A DNA stretch of 54,069 nt from an uncultured Clostridia bacterium (GCA_947631005.1 CANRJR010000014.1:1-54069); one strand, 5' to 3'; counted from the first letter of the stretch, positions 43,548 through 51,710 are shown. The notes: a model not told the origin generated them from the sequence alone. Made by a program: numbers and translations.

Positions 43548-43607
43548 TGTCATGTTGAGCCGAGAGCCCGCGTCGAGGAGACGCGGGCTCTCGTGTCGAA
43601 ATATCTC
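43548..43607. repeat. Family A half-repeat with internal hairpin
   Basis: TGTCATGTTGAG leads into a 14-bp perfect hairpin, CGAGAGCCCGCGTC (43561-43574) with GACGCGGGCTCTCG (43580-43593), then GTCGAAATATCTCCC. It is nearly identical to 51453-51513. Confidence 0.75.
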
Positions 43608-43611
43608 CCTT

Positions 43612-43664
43612 TCGTCGCGACGCGACGGGTTTTGTAAGCCGTCCCCAAAGGGGAACGGCTTACC
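43612..43664 (-). repeat. Hairpin repeat, family C copy 2
   Basis: On the minus strand it reads GGTAAGCCGT...ACGGCTTAC followed by AAAACCCGTCGCGTCGCGACGA, matching 1341-1394 with a compensated stem change. Confidence 0.6.
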
Positions 43665-43675
43665 GTTTCCTTTTT

Positions 43676-43814
43676 GGTGCGGCGGTAGTGCCCGCCGCAC
43701 CCGCCTCGCTACCAGCTCGGCTGTCGCGGCGTTGTTCACAGCCCACAGGGCTGATGAACAGAAGCAACGCCGCTCCACCTCTTCACGAAAAAAATACTTC
43801 GTCTTTTTTCGTGA
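43676..43814. other. Tandem array of three strong hairpins, non-coding
   Basis: Three consecutive palindromes: GGTGCGGCGG/CCGCCGCACC (43676-43701); a nested structure with outer arms GCGGCGTTG and CAACGCCGC (43726-43773) and inner CAGCCC/GGGCTG; and TCACGAAAAAA/TTTTTTCGTGA (43783-43814). No gene is supported in 43343-43902. The segment after 43815 shows a direct echo of AATCGCGCAACA. Confidence 0.6.
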
Positions 43815-43902
43815 TAGGAAATATGGAATGACATTTTGAGCAAGGGCAAATCGCGCAACATCAAACCGAATAGAATCCAATCGCGCAACAACGAGCCGCA
43901 TG

Positions 43903-43931
43903 AAAAACGCGCCCGCAAAAAAGCGGGCGCG
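43903..43931 (-). terminator. Intrinsic terminator of the DUF697-like gene
   Basis: On the minus strand, CGCGCCCGC and GCGGGCGCG arms with a six-base loop (43908-43916 with 43923-43931), followed by five T (43903-43907). Confidence 0.87.
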
Positions 43932-43958
43932 CCGAACGGCAATTCTTTCTGCGATTTT

Positions 43959-45035
43959 TTATACGGCGGGGGCGAGTTTCTTCTTCTTTTTGAGCTGGGA
44001 TTCGAGGTCGTCGCACGCCTCCTGGAATTCCTCCTGCGTTTCGCTCACGTCCACGCCGTCGAGGATGTCTTGCAGGCGGTATTCCTGCATGAGGTAACGG
44101 ATGGTCTGATATCCGATCACGGTGGTGAGCACGCCGTTGGTGAGCCCCTGCACGGAGGAGTCGACGATGGCGGAGATCGCCGAGCCGAGGATGGGGATGC
44201 CCTTTACGGCGTCGCCCATCGTCTTTACCACGCTGCTGCCGATGTTCATGCCGCCCACGCCGTAGGCAATGAGCGAGTTTTGGATGACCCGTCCGAAGAT
44301 GCGCAGAAGTTTGGCGTCGGAGGGACGGAATCCGTACAGGAACACGAGGTCTTTGATGAGCTGGATGTTCACGAACACGACGAGCGCGGCGTCGACCTTT
44401 GCCGTCTGCGAAATGGCGGAATAGGTCGCCGATTTGAGCGCGCTTTTGAAGATGAGGTCCTTTGCGGAACGCTTGACCGACCCTTGGTAGAGTTCGGTGA
44501 GCGTCTTTTTCACGTCGGGTTCGTTGTTGGTGCGCATCGCGATGGCGAGCCTGCCCACGACTTCGGAGTTATACCAGCCCACGCCCTCGACCGAGGCGGT
44601 GAGGTCGATGATCTTATCGGCGATGTCGTGCCGCACCTTGCGGTTGTGCTTTTGCGCGCCGCGCGCCGTATAGGCGTTCACGTTGGTGATAAAGGCGTCC
44701 GTATGGATGACCTTGACGACGGGGACGATGAACAGTACGATGTAGATGACGACGCACACGACGCCCGCCGCATAGCCCGCATAGGGATGCAGATCGTAGA
44801 TGCGCAGGGCGACGAGGAAGAGCACGACGGCAAGGAAGATGCCGATGAGCGCGGCGAAGAAGCGCAGCATGAATTTCGCGCCGCGCACGTTCTCCCGTTT
44901 CACATATCTCTGTTCATATTCGTAGATCGACATTTTTTGCGGCAAGCCGTTTGCCGCATTCGCGTTCGCGTTCGTACCGTCGAAGTCCGACTGTACGGTG
45001 AGCGCGGTGGTATCGGCTTTTTTATTTTTTGCCAT
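43959..45035 (-). CDS. DUF697-like membrane protein
   Basis: A 358-residue protein. A polar N terminus (about 1-55) is followed by two transmembrane segments (near 60-80 and 88-108). The helical C-terminal region has small-residue-rich hydrophobic stretches (GMNIGSSVVKTMGDAVKGIPILGSAISAIVDSS near 260-290), as in DUF697/YcjF-type proteins. It ends with a Lys-rich tail after an acidic helix. The start at 45035 follows GTGGAGG. Family function is unknown; some relatives accompany GTPases, but none is adjacent. It is divergent from a zinc-ribbon gene. Confidence 0.68.
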   Translation of the reverse strand: MAKNKKADTTALTVQSDFDGTNANANAANGLPQKMSIYEYEQRYVKRENVRGAKFMLRFFAALIGIFLAVVLFLVALRIYDLHPYAGYAAGVVCVVIYIVLFIVPVVKVIHTDAFITNVNAYTARGAQKHNRKVRHDIADKIIDLTASVEGVGWYNSEVVGRLAIAMRTNNEPDVKKTLTELYQGSVKRSAKDLIFKSALKSATYSAISQTAKVDAALVVFVNIQLIKDLVFLYGFRPSDAKLLRIFGRVIQNSLIAYGVGGMNIGSSVVKTMGDAVKGIPILGSAISAIVDSSVQGLTNGVLTTVIGYQTIRYLMQEYRLQDILDGVDVSETQEEFQEACDDLESQLKKKKKLAPAV

Positions 45036-45063
45036 AATTGCCTCCACGGGTATTGTCATTCTC

Positions 45064-45092
45064 ATTGTACACCATCCGCGGCGATTTGTAAA
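45064..45092 (-). promoter_or_regulatory. Promoter of the DUF697-like gene
   Basis: On the minus strand, TTTACA (45087-45092), 17 bp, TACAAT (45064-45069). It lies back to back with the divergent promoter at 45135-45163. Confidence 0.78.
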
Positions 45093-45134
45093 GTCTTTCG
45101 CGAAAATAAAATTTGGGAGAGGTTGGCAAAAGGG

Positions 45135-45163
45135 TTGCTTTTTCGCGCGCGCTATGGTACAAT
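45135..45163 (+). promoter_or_regulatory. Promoter predicting a leaderless zinc-ribbon mRNA
   Basis: TTGCTT (45135-45140), 17 bp, TACAAT (45158-45163), then 6 nt to the ATG at 45170. Same geometry as at 1810-1838 and 53357-53385; no ribosome binding site is possible. Confidence 0.68.
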
Positions 45164-45169
45164 GGGTAC

Positions 45170-45430
45170 ATGAAGAAGGGGAACACCGTATATGAGGACA
45201 GAGAGGAAAAACGGCAGGCGCAACGCGAAAAGCATACGCTCGCCTGTCCGCATTGCGGCAAACCCGTGCTCGACCACATGACGCAGTGTCCGCACTGCAA
45301 GGGCGAGCTCAAACCCGCGGGCTATCAACCGCTTTCGGACAAAAAACTCCGAAAAATACGCATCGTCACCTATACGATCGGCGCGATCGTCTCCGTCGTG
45401 ATCATCGCGCTCATCCTCATCTATAAGTGA
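45170..45430 (+). CDS. Small zinc-ribbon protein with C-terminal membrane anchor
   Basis: An 86-residue protein. A charged N-terminal helix (about 6-24) precedes a zinc ribbon with CPHCGK and CPHCKG (two CxxC knuckles, 11 residues apart, about residues 27-43). A single transmembrane helix at about 64-84 ends the protein, so the ribbon faces the cytoplasm if the tail is inserted C-out. No enzymatic motif is seen. The start at 45170 is fixed by the promoter. Function unknown. Confidence 0.75.
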   Translation: MKKGNTVYEDREEKRQAQREKHTLACPHCGKPVLDHMTQCPHCKGELKPAGYQPLSDKKLRKIRIVTYTIGAIVSVVIIALILIYK

Positions 45431-45547
45431 GACGGGAAAGCGATCGGGACAGACTGCGGAAAAACGACAATTTACGATACGGGAAAAACATTCTTACCGA
45501 ATAATTCTGTACAAAAGGGGGAAAAGGAAATCGTGTAGGAGGATCGT

Positions 45548-46855
45548 ATGCGGGAAGAATCGGAAGGCGTGAGCCTGGGCGACGTTTGGCGCGTCGTCGT
45601 CGGGAAAATTTGGTGGCTTATTTTGTTCTCGGCGATCGCCGCGATCATCGTGCCCGCGTTGCTGTATTTTGTTGTTCGCAGAGACACGGTGGAGTATGCG
45701 TTGACGTTCGAGGTGGACTATCCCGACCTCGGCTCGAAACGCTACCCCGACGGCACGGCTTTCGATTACCGCGATATGATCTCCGCCGAGACCTTGCGCG
45801 CCGCCAAGGCGACCGACGAGGATTACGCGGACCTCGACGTTTCCCGTCTGCTCGAAGCGGACGACATTTCCGTCGAGCCCGTGACGGGGGACGAAAAAAA
45901 TCCCGTCGCCGAGGGGACGTATCGCCTCGGCATCAAGGGAAAATATTTCCGCAGCGCGGAAACGGCGTCCAAATATCTCCGCGCCGTTGCAAACCAGGTG
46001 ATCGAGCGCGTCAACACCGCCGTCAAGCGGTTCAACAACGCTTTCTACCTCGAAACGTATGACAGCGTTTTGACGTACGAAGAGCAGATCGACATGCTCT
46101 CCGCCGAAAAAGATTATCTCGTTTCCCAATACGAAAGTCTCATCGGGATCTACGGCGAGAACTACGAGGTCGCCATGCAGAATGAAGAGGCGGGCAAGAC
46201 CCTCCGCTCCTATTTTGCCGAAGTGAATACCACGCTCGCCAATCTGACGCTCCGCGTGCTTCGCACCGACCTCGAAAACGGCGGCTACCGTCTCCGCGAG
46301 GACGACAAGCTCATCCAGAGCATCATCGACGACCTCCAAAAGGAGAAGCAGGAAAACGTCGCCCTCATCGAGGATCTCGAACAGGAGACCAAAAAACTGC
46401 AAACGCTGTATGCGGGCGACGCCTCCTACATTCCGCAATTCGACGCGTTCCATTCCCGCATCGCCGAGCTCATCGCGCGCAACGCGGCGATCGACACCGA
46501 AACGGAGATCCGCACGCGGTCGTTGCAGACGACCCCGTCGGCGGAATACGACAGCAAGAAACAGGCATTTGTCGACCGTCTCGACCGCGAATATTATCTC
46601 CTGATCCAATACGCGGACATCTATCACGCGGTCGCGGAAAAGCTGTATCAAGAGGAGTCGCGCGTGCGCTTTTTCAGCACGAAGCCCGAGGGCGTGGGCG
46701 GCACGAGCATCGCGCTCGCCGCAGTCGCCTCCTTTGCGGTCGTGTTCCTCGCGGGAGCGGTGGTCGTTTACGTCGCCCACGCATTCCGTAAACGCCCCGA
46801 AGCGGACGGCGGGGAAGCGGAGGGCGCGCCCGCGCAGGGCGGCAAGCTCGAATAA
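45548..46855 (+). CDS. Wzz-like polysaccharide chain-length/co-polymerase protein
   Basis: A 435-residue protein with transmembrane helices at about 22-42 and 385-408 flanking a large extracytoplasmic domain that includes long helices or coiled coil (about 165-290, rich in Glu, Leu and Gln). This is the topology of Wzz/CapA-type polysaccharide co-polymerases. No C-terminal tyrosine kinase is fused or adjacent, and no glycosyltransferase cluster is nearby, so its polysaccharide partner is not evident. ATG 45548 follows TAGGAGGA. It ends with an intrinsic terminator. Confidence 0.72.
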   Translation: MREESEGVSLGDVWRVVVGKIWWLILFSAIAAIIVPALLYFVVRRDTVEYALTFEVDYPDLGSKRYPDGTAFDYRDMISAETLRAAKATDEDYADLDVSRLLEADDISVEPVTGDEKNPVAEGTYRLGIKGKYFRSAETASKYLRAVANQVIERVNTAVKRFNNAFYLETYDSVLTYEEQIDMLSAEKDYLVSQYESLIGIYGENYEVAMQNEEAGKTLRSYFAEVNTTLANLTLRVLRTDLENGGYRLREDDKLIQSIIDDLQKEKQENVALIEDLEQETKKLQTLYAGDASYIPQFDAFHSRIAELIARNAAIDTETEIRTRSLQTTPSAEYDSKKQAFVDRLDREYYLLIQYADIYHAVAEKLYQEESRVRFFSTKPEGVGGTSIALAAVASFAVVFLAGAVVVYVAHAFRKRPEADGGEAEGAPAQGGKLE

Positions 46856-46861
46856 AAGACG

Positions 46862-46888
46862 GACCGCCGCATCGCGGCGGTCTTTTTT
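46862..46888 (+). terminator. Intrinsic terminator just upstream of ansA
   Basis: A 9-bp stem, GACCGCCGC (46862-46870) with GCGGCGGTC (46874-46882), 3-nt loop, six T (46883-46888). It lies between the Wzz-like stop and the ansA ATG at 46900, leaving no space for a promoter after it. Confidence 0.85.
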
Positions 46889-46899
46889 CGGAACAGGGT

Positions 46900-47886
46900 A
46901 TGAAAAAAATACTTCTCATCGCAACGGGTGGGACGATCGCGTCCAAACCCACCGAACGGGGGCTCGCGCCCGCGATCTCGCCCGAAGAACTGCTCTCCTA
47001 TGTGCCCGAGATCGCCGAGGTGTGCGACGTCTCCTCGGTAGAACCTTTCTACCTCGACAGCACCGACGTCTGCGCCGAACATTGGCTCGCGATCGCCCGC
47101 ATCATCGAGGAGAACTACCAAACATTCGACGGCTTCGTCATCACCCACGGGACGGACACCATGGCGTACACCGCCGCCGCGCTCTCCTATCTCGTGCGGA
47201 ACAGCGCAAAGCCCGTCGTGCTCACGGGGTCGCAGAAGTCGGTGTACCTGCGCGACACCGACGCGCGCAAGAACCTCGCCGACGCCTTCGCGTTCTGTGC
47301 GGACGGGGAAGCTTCGGGCGTGCACGTCGTGTTCGACGGCAACGTCATTTTGGGGACGCGGGCGAAAAAGACGCGCACGCGCAGTTACAACGCCTTTGCG
47401 AGCGTCGACTTCCCCGCGATCGCCATTCTTCGCGACGGCAAGCCGTTCTACTACATCCGCGAACCCAAGCCGCAGGGCGCGCCGCTCTTCTCGCACGCGC
47501 TCGACGGCGGCGTGTTCGTGCTCAAACTCATCCCGGGGCAACGCGCGGATATCTTCGACTATCTCGACGAACATTGCCGCGCGCTCGTCGTCGAGTCGTT
47601 CGGGTCGGGCGGGTTTCCCGACTACGGCGACGGCGCGCTTCTTTCCCGTCTGCAACGCTTTCTCGGTGCGGGCAAGACGGCGGTATTTACGACGCAGGTC
47701 GAGCGGGAGGGGAGCGCGCTCGACAATTACGAGGTGGGCCGCCGCCTGCGCGCGATGGGGCGGGTGCTCGAAGCCCGCAGCATGACGCTCGAAGCGACGG
47801 TCGCAAAGCTCATGTGGCTTTTGCCCTTTGCGGGGGAGCGGCTGGAAGAGCTGTTCTACACGCCCGTCATGTACGACATCCTTTGA
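46900..47886 (+). CDS. ansA: L-asparaginase, type I
   Basis: A 328-residue enzyme hydrolysing asparagine to aspartate and ammonia. The two catalytic threonines lie in ATGGTIAS (about residues 8-15) and THGTDTMAY (about 86-94), with K near QKSVYLRDTDARKN. There is no signal peptide, so it is cytosolic AnsA-type. The start ATG 46900 has only a weak CAGGG upstream. Because a terminator ends 12 nt before the ATG, expression must come from read-through or from a promoter upstream of or inside the hairpin. Confidence 0.9.
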   Translation: MKKILLIATGGTIASKPTERGLAPAISPEELLSYVPEIAEVCDVSSVEPFYLDSTDVCAEHWLAIARIIEENYQTFDGFVITHGTDTMAYTAAALSYLVRNSAKPVVLTGSQKSVYLRDTDARKNLADAFAFCADGEASGVHVVFDGNVILGTRAKKTRTRSYNAFASVDFPAIAILRDGKPFYYIREPKPQGAPLFSHALDGGVFVLKLIPGQRADIFDYLDEHCRALVVESFGSGGFPDYGDGALLSRLQRFLGAGKTAVFTTQVEREGSALDNYEVGRRLRAMGRVLEARSMTLEATVAKLMWLLPFAGERLEELFYTPVMYDIL

Positions 47887-47898
47887 GAGGAAACGACG

Positions 47899-48597
47899 AT
47901 GGAATGGGATCATCGCAATACATTGCTGTTCGGGGAAGAGGGACGGGCGCGGCTTCGCGCCGCCCGCGTCGCCGTGTTCGGGCTGGGCGGCGTGGGGGGC
48001 TACGTCGCCGAGACGCTCGCCCGCGCGGGGGTCGGCGCGCTCGATCTCATCGACAACGACGCGGTGTCGCTCACCAATCTCAACCGCCAGATCTTCGCCA
48101 CCCGCAATACGCTCGGCATGCCCAAGACGGCGGCGGCAAAGGAGCGGATCTTGTCGATCGTGCCCGATTGCCGCGTCGTCACGCACGACGTGTTTTTCCT
48201 GCCCGGACAGACGGGCGGGATCGACGTTTCGCGGTTTTGCTATGTGGCGGACGCCGTCGACACGGTGACGGCGAAGATCGCGATCGCCGAAGCCTGCCGC
48301 GCCGCGGGGACGCCGCTCATCGGCTGTATGGGGACGGGCAACAAGCTCGACCCCTCCCGCCTTGCGGTGTGCGACCTCTTTTCCACGACGACCTGTCCGC
48401 TCGCGCGCGTCATGCGGCGGGAGCTCAAAAAGCGCGGCTTTACGCAGTATAAGGCGGTCTGCTCGGCAGAGCCGCCCCAACCCGCGCTTGCGGGGGAGGA
48501 GGCGGGGCGGCACGTTCCCGCGAGCGCGCCCTTTGTCCCCGCGGCGGCGGGCGTCCTCATGGCGTACGAGATCGTAAAAGACCTGCTTCGGGGATAG
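47899..48597 (+). CDS. tcdA: tRNA threonylcarbamoyladenosine dehydratase (TcdA/CsdL-like)
   Basis: A 232-residue E1-like (ThiF/MoeB fold) enzyme. The nucleotide motif GLGGVGGYVAETLARAG (about 28-44), the acidic and Arg elements IDNDAVSLTNLNRQ (about 51-64) and the PKTAAAKERI helix are typical. GCMGTGNKLDP near 142 is a TcdA landmark. It dehydrates t6A37 to cyclic ct6A in tRNA using ATP. It follows ansA by 12 nt behind GAGGAAACG, suggesting co-transcription. Confidence 0.87.
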   Translation: MEWDHRNTLLFGEEGRARLRAARVAVFGLGGVGGYVAETLARAGVGALDLIDNDAVSLTNLNRQIFATRNTLGMPKTAAAKERILSIVPDCRVVTHDVFFLPGQTGGIDVSRFCYVADAVDTVTAKIAIAEACRAAGTPLIGCMGTGNKLDPSRLAVCDLFSTTTCPLARVMRRELKKRGFTQYKAVCSAEPPQPALAGEEAGRHVPASAPFVPAAAGVLMAYEIVKDLLRG

Positions 48598-48627
48598 TCG
48601 CCCGTGCGGGAATGGGACGAAAATCGT

Positions 48628-48656
48628 TTGACAAGCCCGCGCGCGTATGCTATAAT
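48628..48656 (+). promoter_or_regulatory. Promoter of the repeat-containing lipoprotein
   Basis: TTGACA (48628-48633), 17 bp, TATAAT (48651-48656) with extended TGC: a full consensus match. Confidence 0.9.
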
Positions 48657-48666
48657 AGACGTATAA

Positions 48667-48691
48667 ATGCGGATCGAATCCGCATAATTTT
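48667..48691 (+). promoter_or_regulatory. Leader hairpin of the lipoprotein gene
   Basis: A perfect 8-bp stem, ATGCGGAT (48667-48674) with ATCCGCAT (48678-48685), 3-nt loop, followed by AATTTT. It sits at the 5' end of the predicted transcript, so it may stabilise the mRNA or act as a weak attenuator. Confidence 0.5.
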
Positions 48692-48724
48692 GTAAATCGG
48701 CGAAATTTCGCACGGGAGGAAATC

Positions 48725-51187
48725 ATGCGCCTGTTCCGAACATTTTTGGCGGCGGCACTGTTTGCCGTGCTCGCGCTCGGCTTGACCGCGTGCGGCAAGA
48801 CGGACCGCTATACCCTCGACATCCAATGCGGCGAGGGCGGCAAAGTCACGGCTTCCGCGCCCGCGGAGGACAAGGGCTACAAGGCGGGGGAAACGGTCAC
48901 GCTCACCGTCTCGCCCGACGCGGGCTATACGCTCGATACGTTCACGGTGAACGGCGCGCCCGCCTCCCCCGAGGGGAACAAATATACCTTTGAGATCGGG
49001 CAAAACACCGTCGTGAAGGCGACGTTCGCGTCGGAGACGCCCGCCGTCTACTATCAGATCACCACGGCGTTCGACGCCGCGCGCGGGTCGCTCACGCTCA
49101 CCCCGTCTGCCGCTTCGGCAGGCTATGCCGCGGGCGAAGAGGTCACCCTCACCGTTACGGCGAAGGCGGGATACGCGGTCGGCGCGGTCAAGGTCGGCGG
49201 CGGCGAAGTCACGCTCACGGACGGGAAATATACGTTCAAGGTGGAGGGAAATACGTCGGTCTCGGCGGAATTTTCCGTCCGCTACTATCATGTGGAGAGC
49301 GAATACGAGAGCGCGCAGGGGCTCGTCTCCCTGTCGCCTTCGGCGGCGCGGGAGGGATATGTCTATGGCGAAACGGTCACCGTCACGCTGTCGCCCGCCG
49401 CTTTTTATGCGGTCGGCGCGGTCAAGGTGAACGGCACGACGCTCGCCGCGCAGAGCGGGATCTATTCCTTTACCGTCTCGGACGACGCCGTCGTGACCGT
49501 GGAATTTACGGCGATCCCCGCAAGTTTTGCGCCCGGTTACCGCGGCGCGTGGACGGAGTACGGCGGTACGCGCACGCTCGAAATTTCTCAAACGGAACTG
49601 AAAGCGGACGGCGCGGCCCTCTCTGCCGTCGGCGACGAGGAGGTCGGCTACTTCTTCACGTGGGGCGGCGTATCGTATAACGCTTTCCTCACCGACGACG
49701 GCTACGCGCTCTACCTCACGGGCGGCGCGGCGACGCTGTATTTCGTCCAAAACGGACTGCCCGACCTCAAAGTGGAGGAGGCGATGTTCCGCGGTTCGGC
49801 GTTCCTCTCTAAGGACGGCGCGCGGCTCACGACGGACGCTTCGGGCGCGCTCAAAGCGGGGGAGAGCGACGCGAGACTGCTCACCCTCGTCCCCGACGCT
49901 TCGGGCGTGAACATCGGCTCGACGCGGTACGACACCGTGCTCTCGGGCACGGCGTTCGTGGGCGGCGCATGGTATGAGATCTATTTTGCCGACTATGCGA
50001 ACAAGCGTCCCTCCGCCATTTTGCTCGTCGCTTTGGACAAGACGACGCAGGTCTACGAACAGCAATACGCGGCGGCGACGGCGTTCGATCCAGCCTACCG
50101 CGGTACGTGGAAGATGATCTACTGTTCCACCGCAAACGCGCCTGCGCGGACGGTCACCGTCCCCGAGACGGGCGCAACGTTCACGCGGGATAGCGATTCG
50201 TTCACGGTGCAGGCGTTCGGCATGGATGGGTATATCTTCGCGTACGGCACATGGAATTCCACCCTCCGCTTCCTCAACGCCGACCGCACGGTGCTCGTGT
50301 TCCGCTCGGGCAATCTCACCGAATTTTACGTGAAAAACGACGCCGAAGTCGGCGCGTTCCCCGCGTCGTGGTACAACACCAAATGGGACAACGACAGCTA
50401 CGGGCGGCTCGCCGTCGACGGGACGGGACGCGCCACCGTCGAGGGCGACCTCATGCGGTATTTCCCGACCGAAAACGGCAACGAAAACGTCGGGCTCGCG
50501 CTCTACAACGACGAGTGCTGGTTCATCTCCCGCGAGGGGGACACGGTGTCCCTGCTCAACGTGGGGCTGAACGGGGCGGCGGGTTACAGCTTTGGGAAAG
50601 TGGGCGCGGCGACTTTCGACGCCGACCGTCAGGGCGTATGGGAGGAGGTCGTGGGAACGCAGCCCTCGGCGACGGACACGTTCACCGTCGGAGAGAAGAG
50701 CGTCACCTATCTCGGTCAAACCGTCATCGCGGAGGAGATGAGCCGCTTCGACGCGTATGTGTTTACGATCGCGGGACAGGCGTACACGTTCGGCGTTCGC
50801 CCCGACGGCATTCTCTGGCTGTGCAAGGGCGAAGTGACCCTGTCGGCAGACGCCGCGGGCAACCCCGTGTACGACAACGCGGAAGATTGCAAGTTCTTTC
50901 TCCGCCGCGGACGGACGTACGGCACGGCGACCCTCGATTCCGTCCTGCCGCAGAGCTATTTCGGCAAGACGTACAAATGCGACGGCGCGGAATTCGTCCT
51001 CTCCGCCGACGGAAAGAGCGCGACGATCTACGGCAAAGAGATCCGCTTCATCAGTGCCGAGGCGAACGGCGAGAGCGCGAACTTCATCGCAACGGGCTTT
51101 GCGGACGGCGTGTTCTACGAATTTGCATTCGCCAACGGCGCGGTGACCATCGCCACCATCGAAGAGGGAGTAAAACAATTTAATTAG
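48725..51187 (+). CDS. Lipoprotein with InlB-type B-repeats and tandem C-terminal modules
   Basis: An 820-residue secreted protein with a lipoprotein signal (hydrophobic 6-20, lipobox LGLTAC, C23). Residues 30-265 hold three divergent InlB B-repeats of about 75-80 residues (motif GETVTLTVSPDAGYTLDTFTVNG). The rest contains about four modules opening with a YRGxW-type motif (APGYRGAWTEYG, DPAYRGTWKMIY, ASWYNTKWDN, DADRQGVWEEV), each followed by strand-rich sequence. It is probably anchored to the outer face of the membrane and may bind a ligand or glycan. A full-consensus promoter drives it, SD GGGAGGAAA. The stop is followed at once by a family B repeat. Confidence 0.82.
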   Translation: MRLFRTFLAAALFAVLALGLTACGKTDRYTLDIQCGEGGKVTASAPAEDKGYKAGETVTLTVSPDAGYTLDTFTVNGAPASPEGNKYTFEIGQNTVVKATFASETPAVYYQITTAFDAARGSLTLTPSAASAGYAAGEEVTLTVTAKAGYAVGAVKVGGGEVTLTDGKYTFKVEGNTSVSAEFSVRYYHVESEYESAQGLVSLSPSAAREGYVYGETVTVTLSPAAFYAVGAVKVNGTTLAAQSGIYSFTVSDDAVVTVEFTAIPASFAPGYRGAWTEYGGTRTLEISQTELKADGAALSAVGDEEVGYFFTWGGVSYNAFLTDDGYALYLTGGAATLYFVQNGLPDLKVEEAMFRGSAFLSKDGARLTTDASGALKAGESDARLLTLVPDASGVNIGSTRYDTVLSGTAFVGGAWYEIYFADYANKRPSAILLVALDKTTQVYEQQYAAATAFDPAYRGTWKMIYCSTANAPARTVTVPETGATFTRDSDSFTVQAFGMDGYIFAYGTWNSTLRFLNADRTVLVFRSGNLTEFYVKNDAEVGAFPASWYNTKWDNDSYGRLAVDGTGRATVEGDLMRYFPTENGNENVGLALYNDECWFISREGDTVSLLNVGLNGAAGYSFGKVGAATFDADRQGVWEEVVGTQPSATDTFTVGEKSVTYLGQTVIAEEMSRFDAYVFTIAGQAYTFGVRPDGILWLCKGEVTLSADAAGNPVYDNAEDCKFFLRRGRTYGTATLDSVLPQSYFGKTYKCDGAEFVLSADGKSATIYGKEIRFISAEANGESANFIATGFADGVFYEFAFANGAVTIATIEEGVKQFN

Positions 51188-51452
51188 GTTCACAAATTTT
51201 CTTTTCTGTGCCGTGCGCGTTGCGCTTCGCGCCGCGCGTGGCGAAAAGAAAATTTCGTGATAGAAACCGACTTTCTCTTAAATTAAGTTGGTCGTCTCGT
51301 TCGCTCTGTAAGACAATAAGCGCGAGGTTTCGCGCAAATTGTGTCGCGCAGCGGATAGGGTTCCCGCAAAAAGACGTAGTATTTTTGCGGGACAAAAATA
51401 GCGTGGTTTTCCTCGCGCAACATAATTGGAAGCCCCAAATACATTCTAAATA
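51188..51452. repeat. Structured stop-adjacent repeat, family B copy 3
   Basis: It begins on the base after the TAG of the lipoprotein gene. Hairpin 1 (51191-51259) is like copy 1; hairpin 2 has GCGCGA/TCGCGC arms. A further hairpin not seen in the other copies, CCCGCAAAAA/TATTTTTGCGGG, lies near 51362-51391. Short open frames across it are judged non-coding. Confidence 0.8.
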
Positions 51453-51513
51453 TGTCATGTTGAGCCGAGAGCCCGCGTCGAGGAGACGCGGGCTCTCGTG
51501 TCGAAACATCTCC
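51453..51513. repeat. Family A half-repeat with internal hairpin
   Basis: TGTCATGTTGAG, then a 14-bp hairpin (51466-51479 with 51485-51498) and GTCGAAACATCTCCC. Near-identical to 43548-43607. Confidence 0.75.
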
Positions 51514-51538
51514 CTCATTTTTATTGTTTATTTTCCAC

Positions 51539-51710
51539 TGTCATTTCGCCCCGCCCGCGGCTTCTATTTGTAGACCAAGGGCGGCACGAGGAGCGTAGCG
51601 ACGAAGTAGCGGAGGCGAGCGTAAGCGAGCCGGAGTCGAGAAATCCCCTTGGTCGTTGATTGGGTTTATAATAAAAATAAGGGAGATTCTTCGCTTCGCT
51701 CTGAATGACA
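51539..51710. repeat. Mosaic palindromic repeat, family A
   Basis: It starts with a 49-bp segment that is the exact reverse complement of 16418-16466. The CCTTGGTCGTTGAT centre follows, and it ends in a CTCTGAATGACA arm rather than CTCGAAATGACA, so it appears assembled from two family A subtypes. 51711-51860 carries two more short TGAATGACA-type units and no gene. Confidence 0.72.

Noticed and set aside
43343..43958. Possible CRISPR array or phage attachment site in the repeat-rich gap
   Set aside because: The repeats are palindromic modules of different kinds, not regularly spaced direct repeats with unique spacers, and no cas or integrase gene is present.
43836..45173. Long plus-strand open frame opposite the DUF697-like gene
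   Set aside because: It is the antisense of a well-supported minus-strand gene with promoter, ribosome binding site and terminator; high G+C content creates such frames.
51208..51573. Open frame of 121 codons across the family B repeat
   Set aside because: Its sequence is made of dispersed repeat units, similar frames in other copies are broken, and it has no ribosome binding site.
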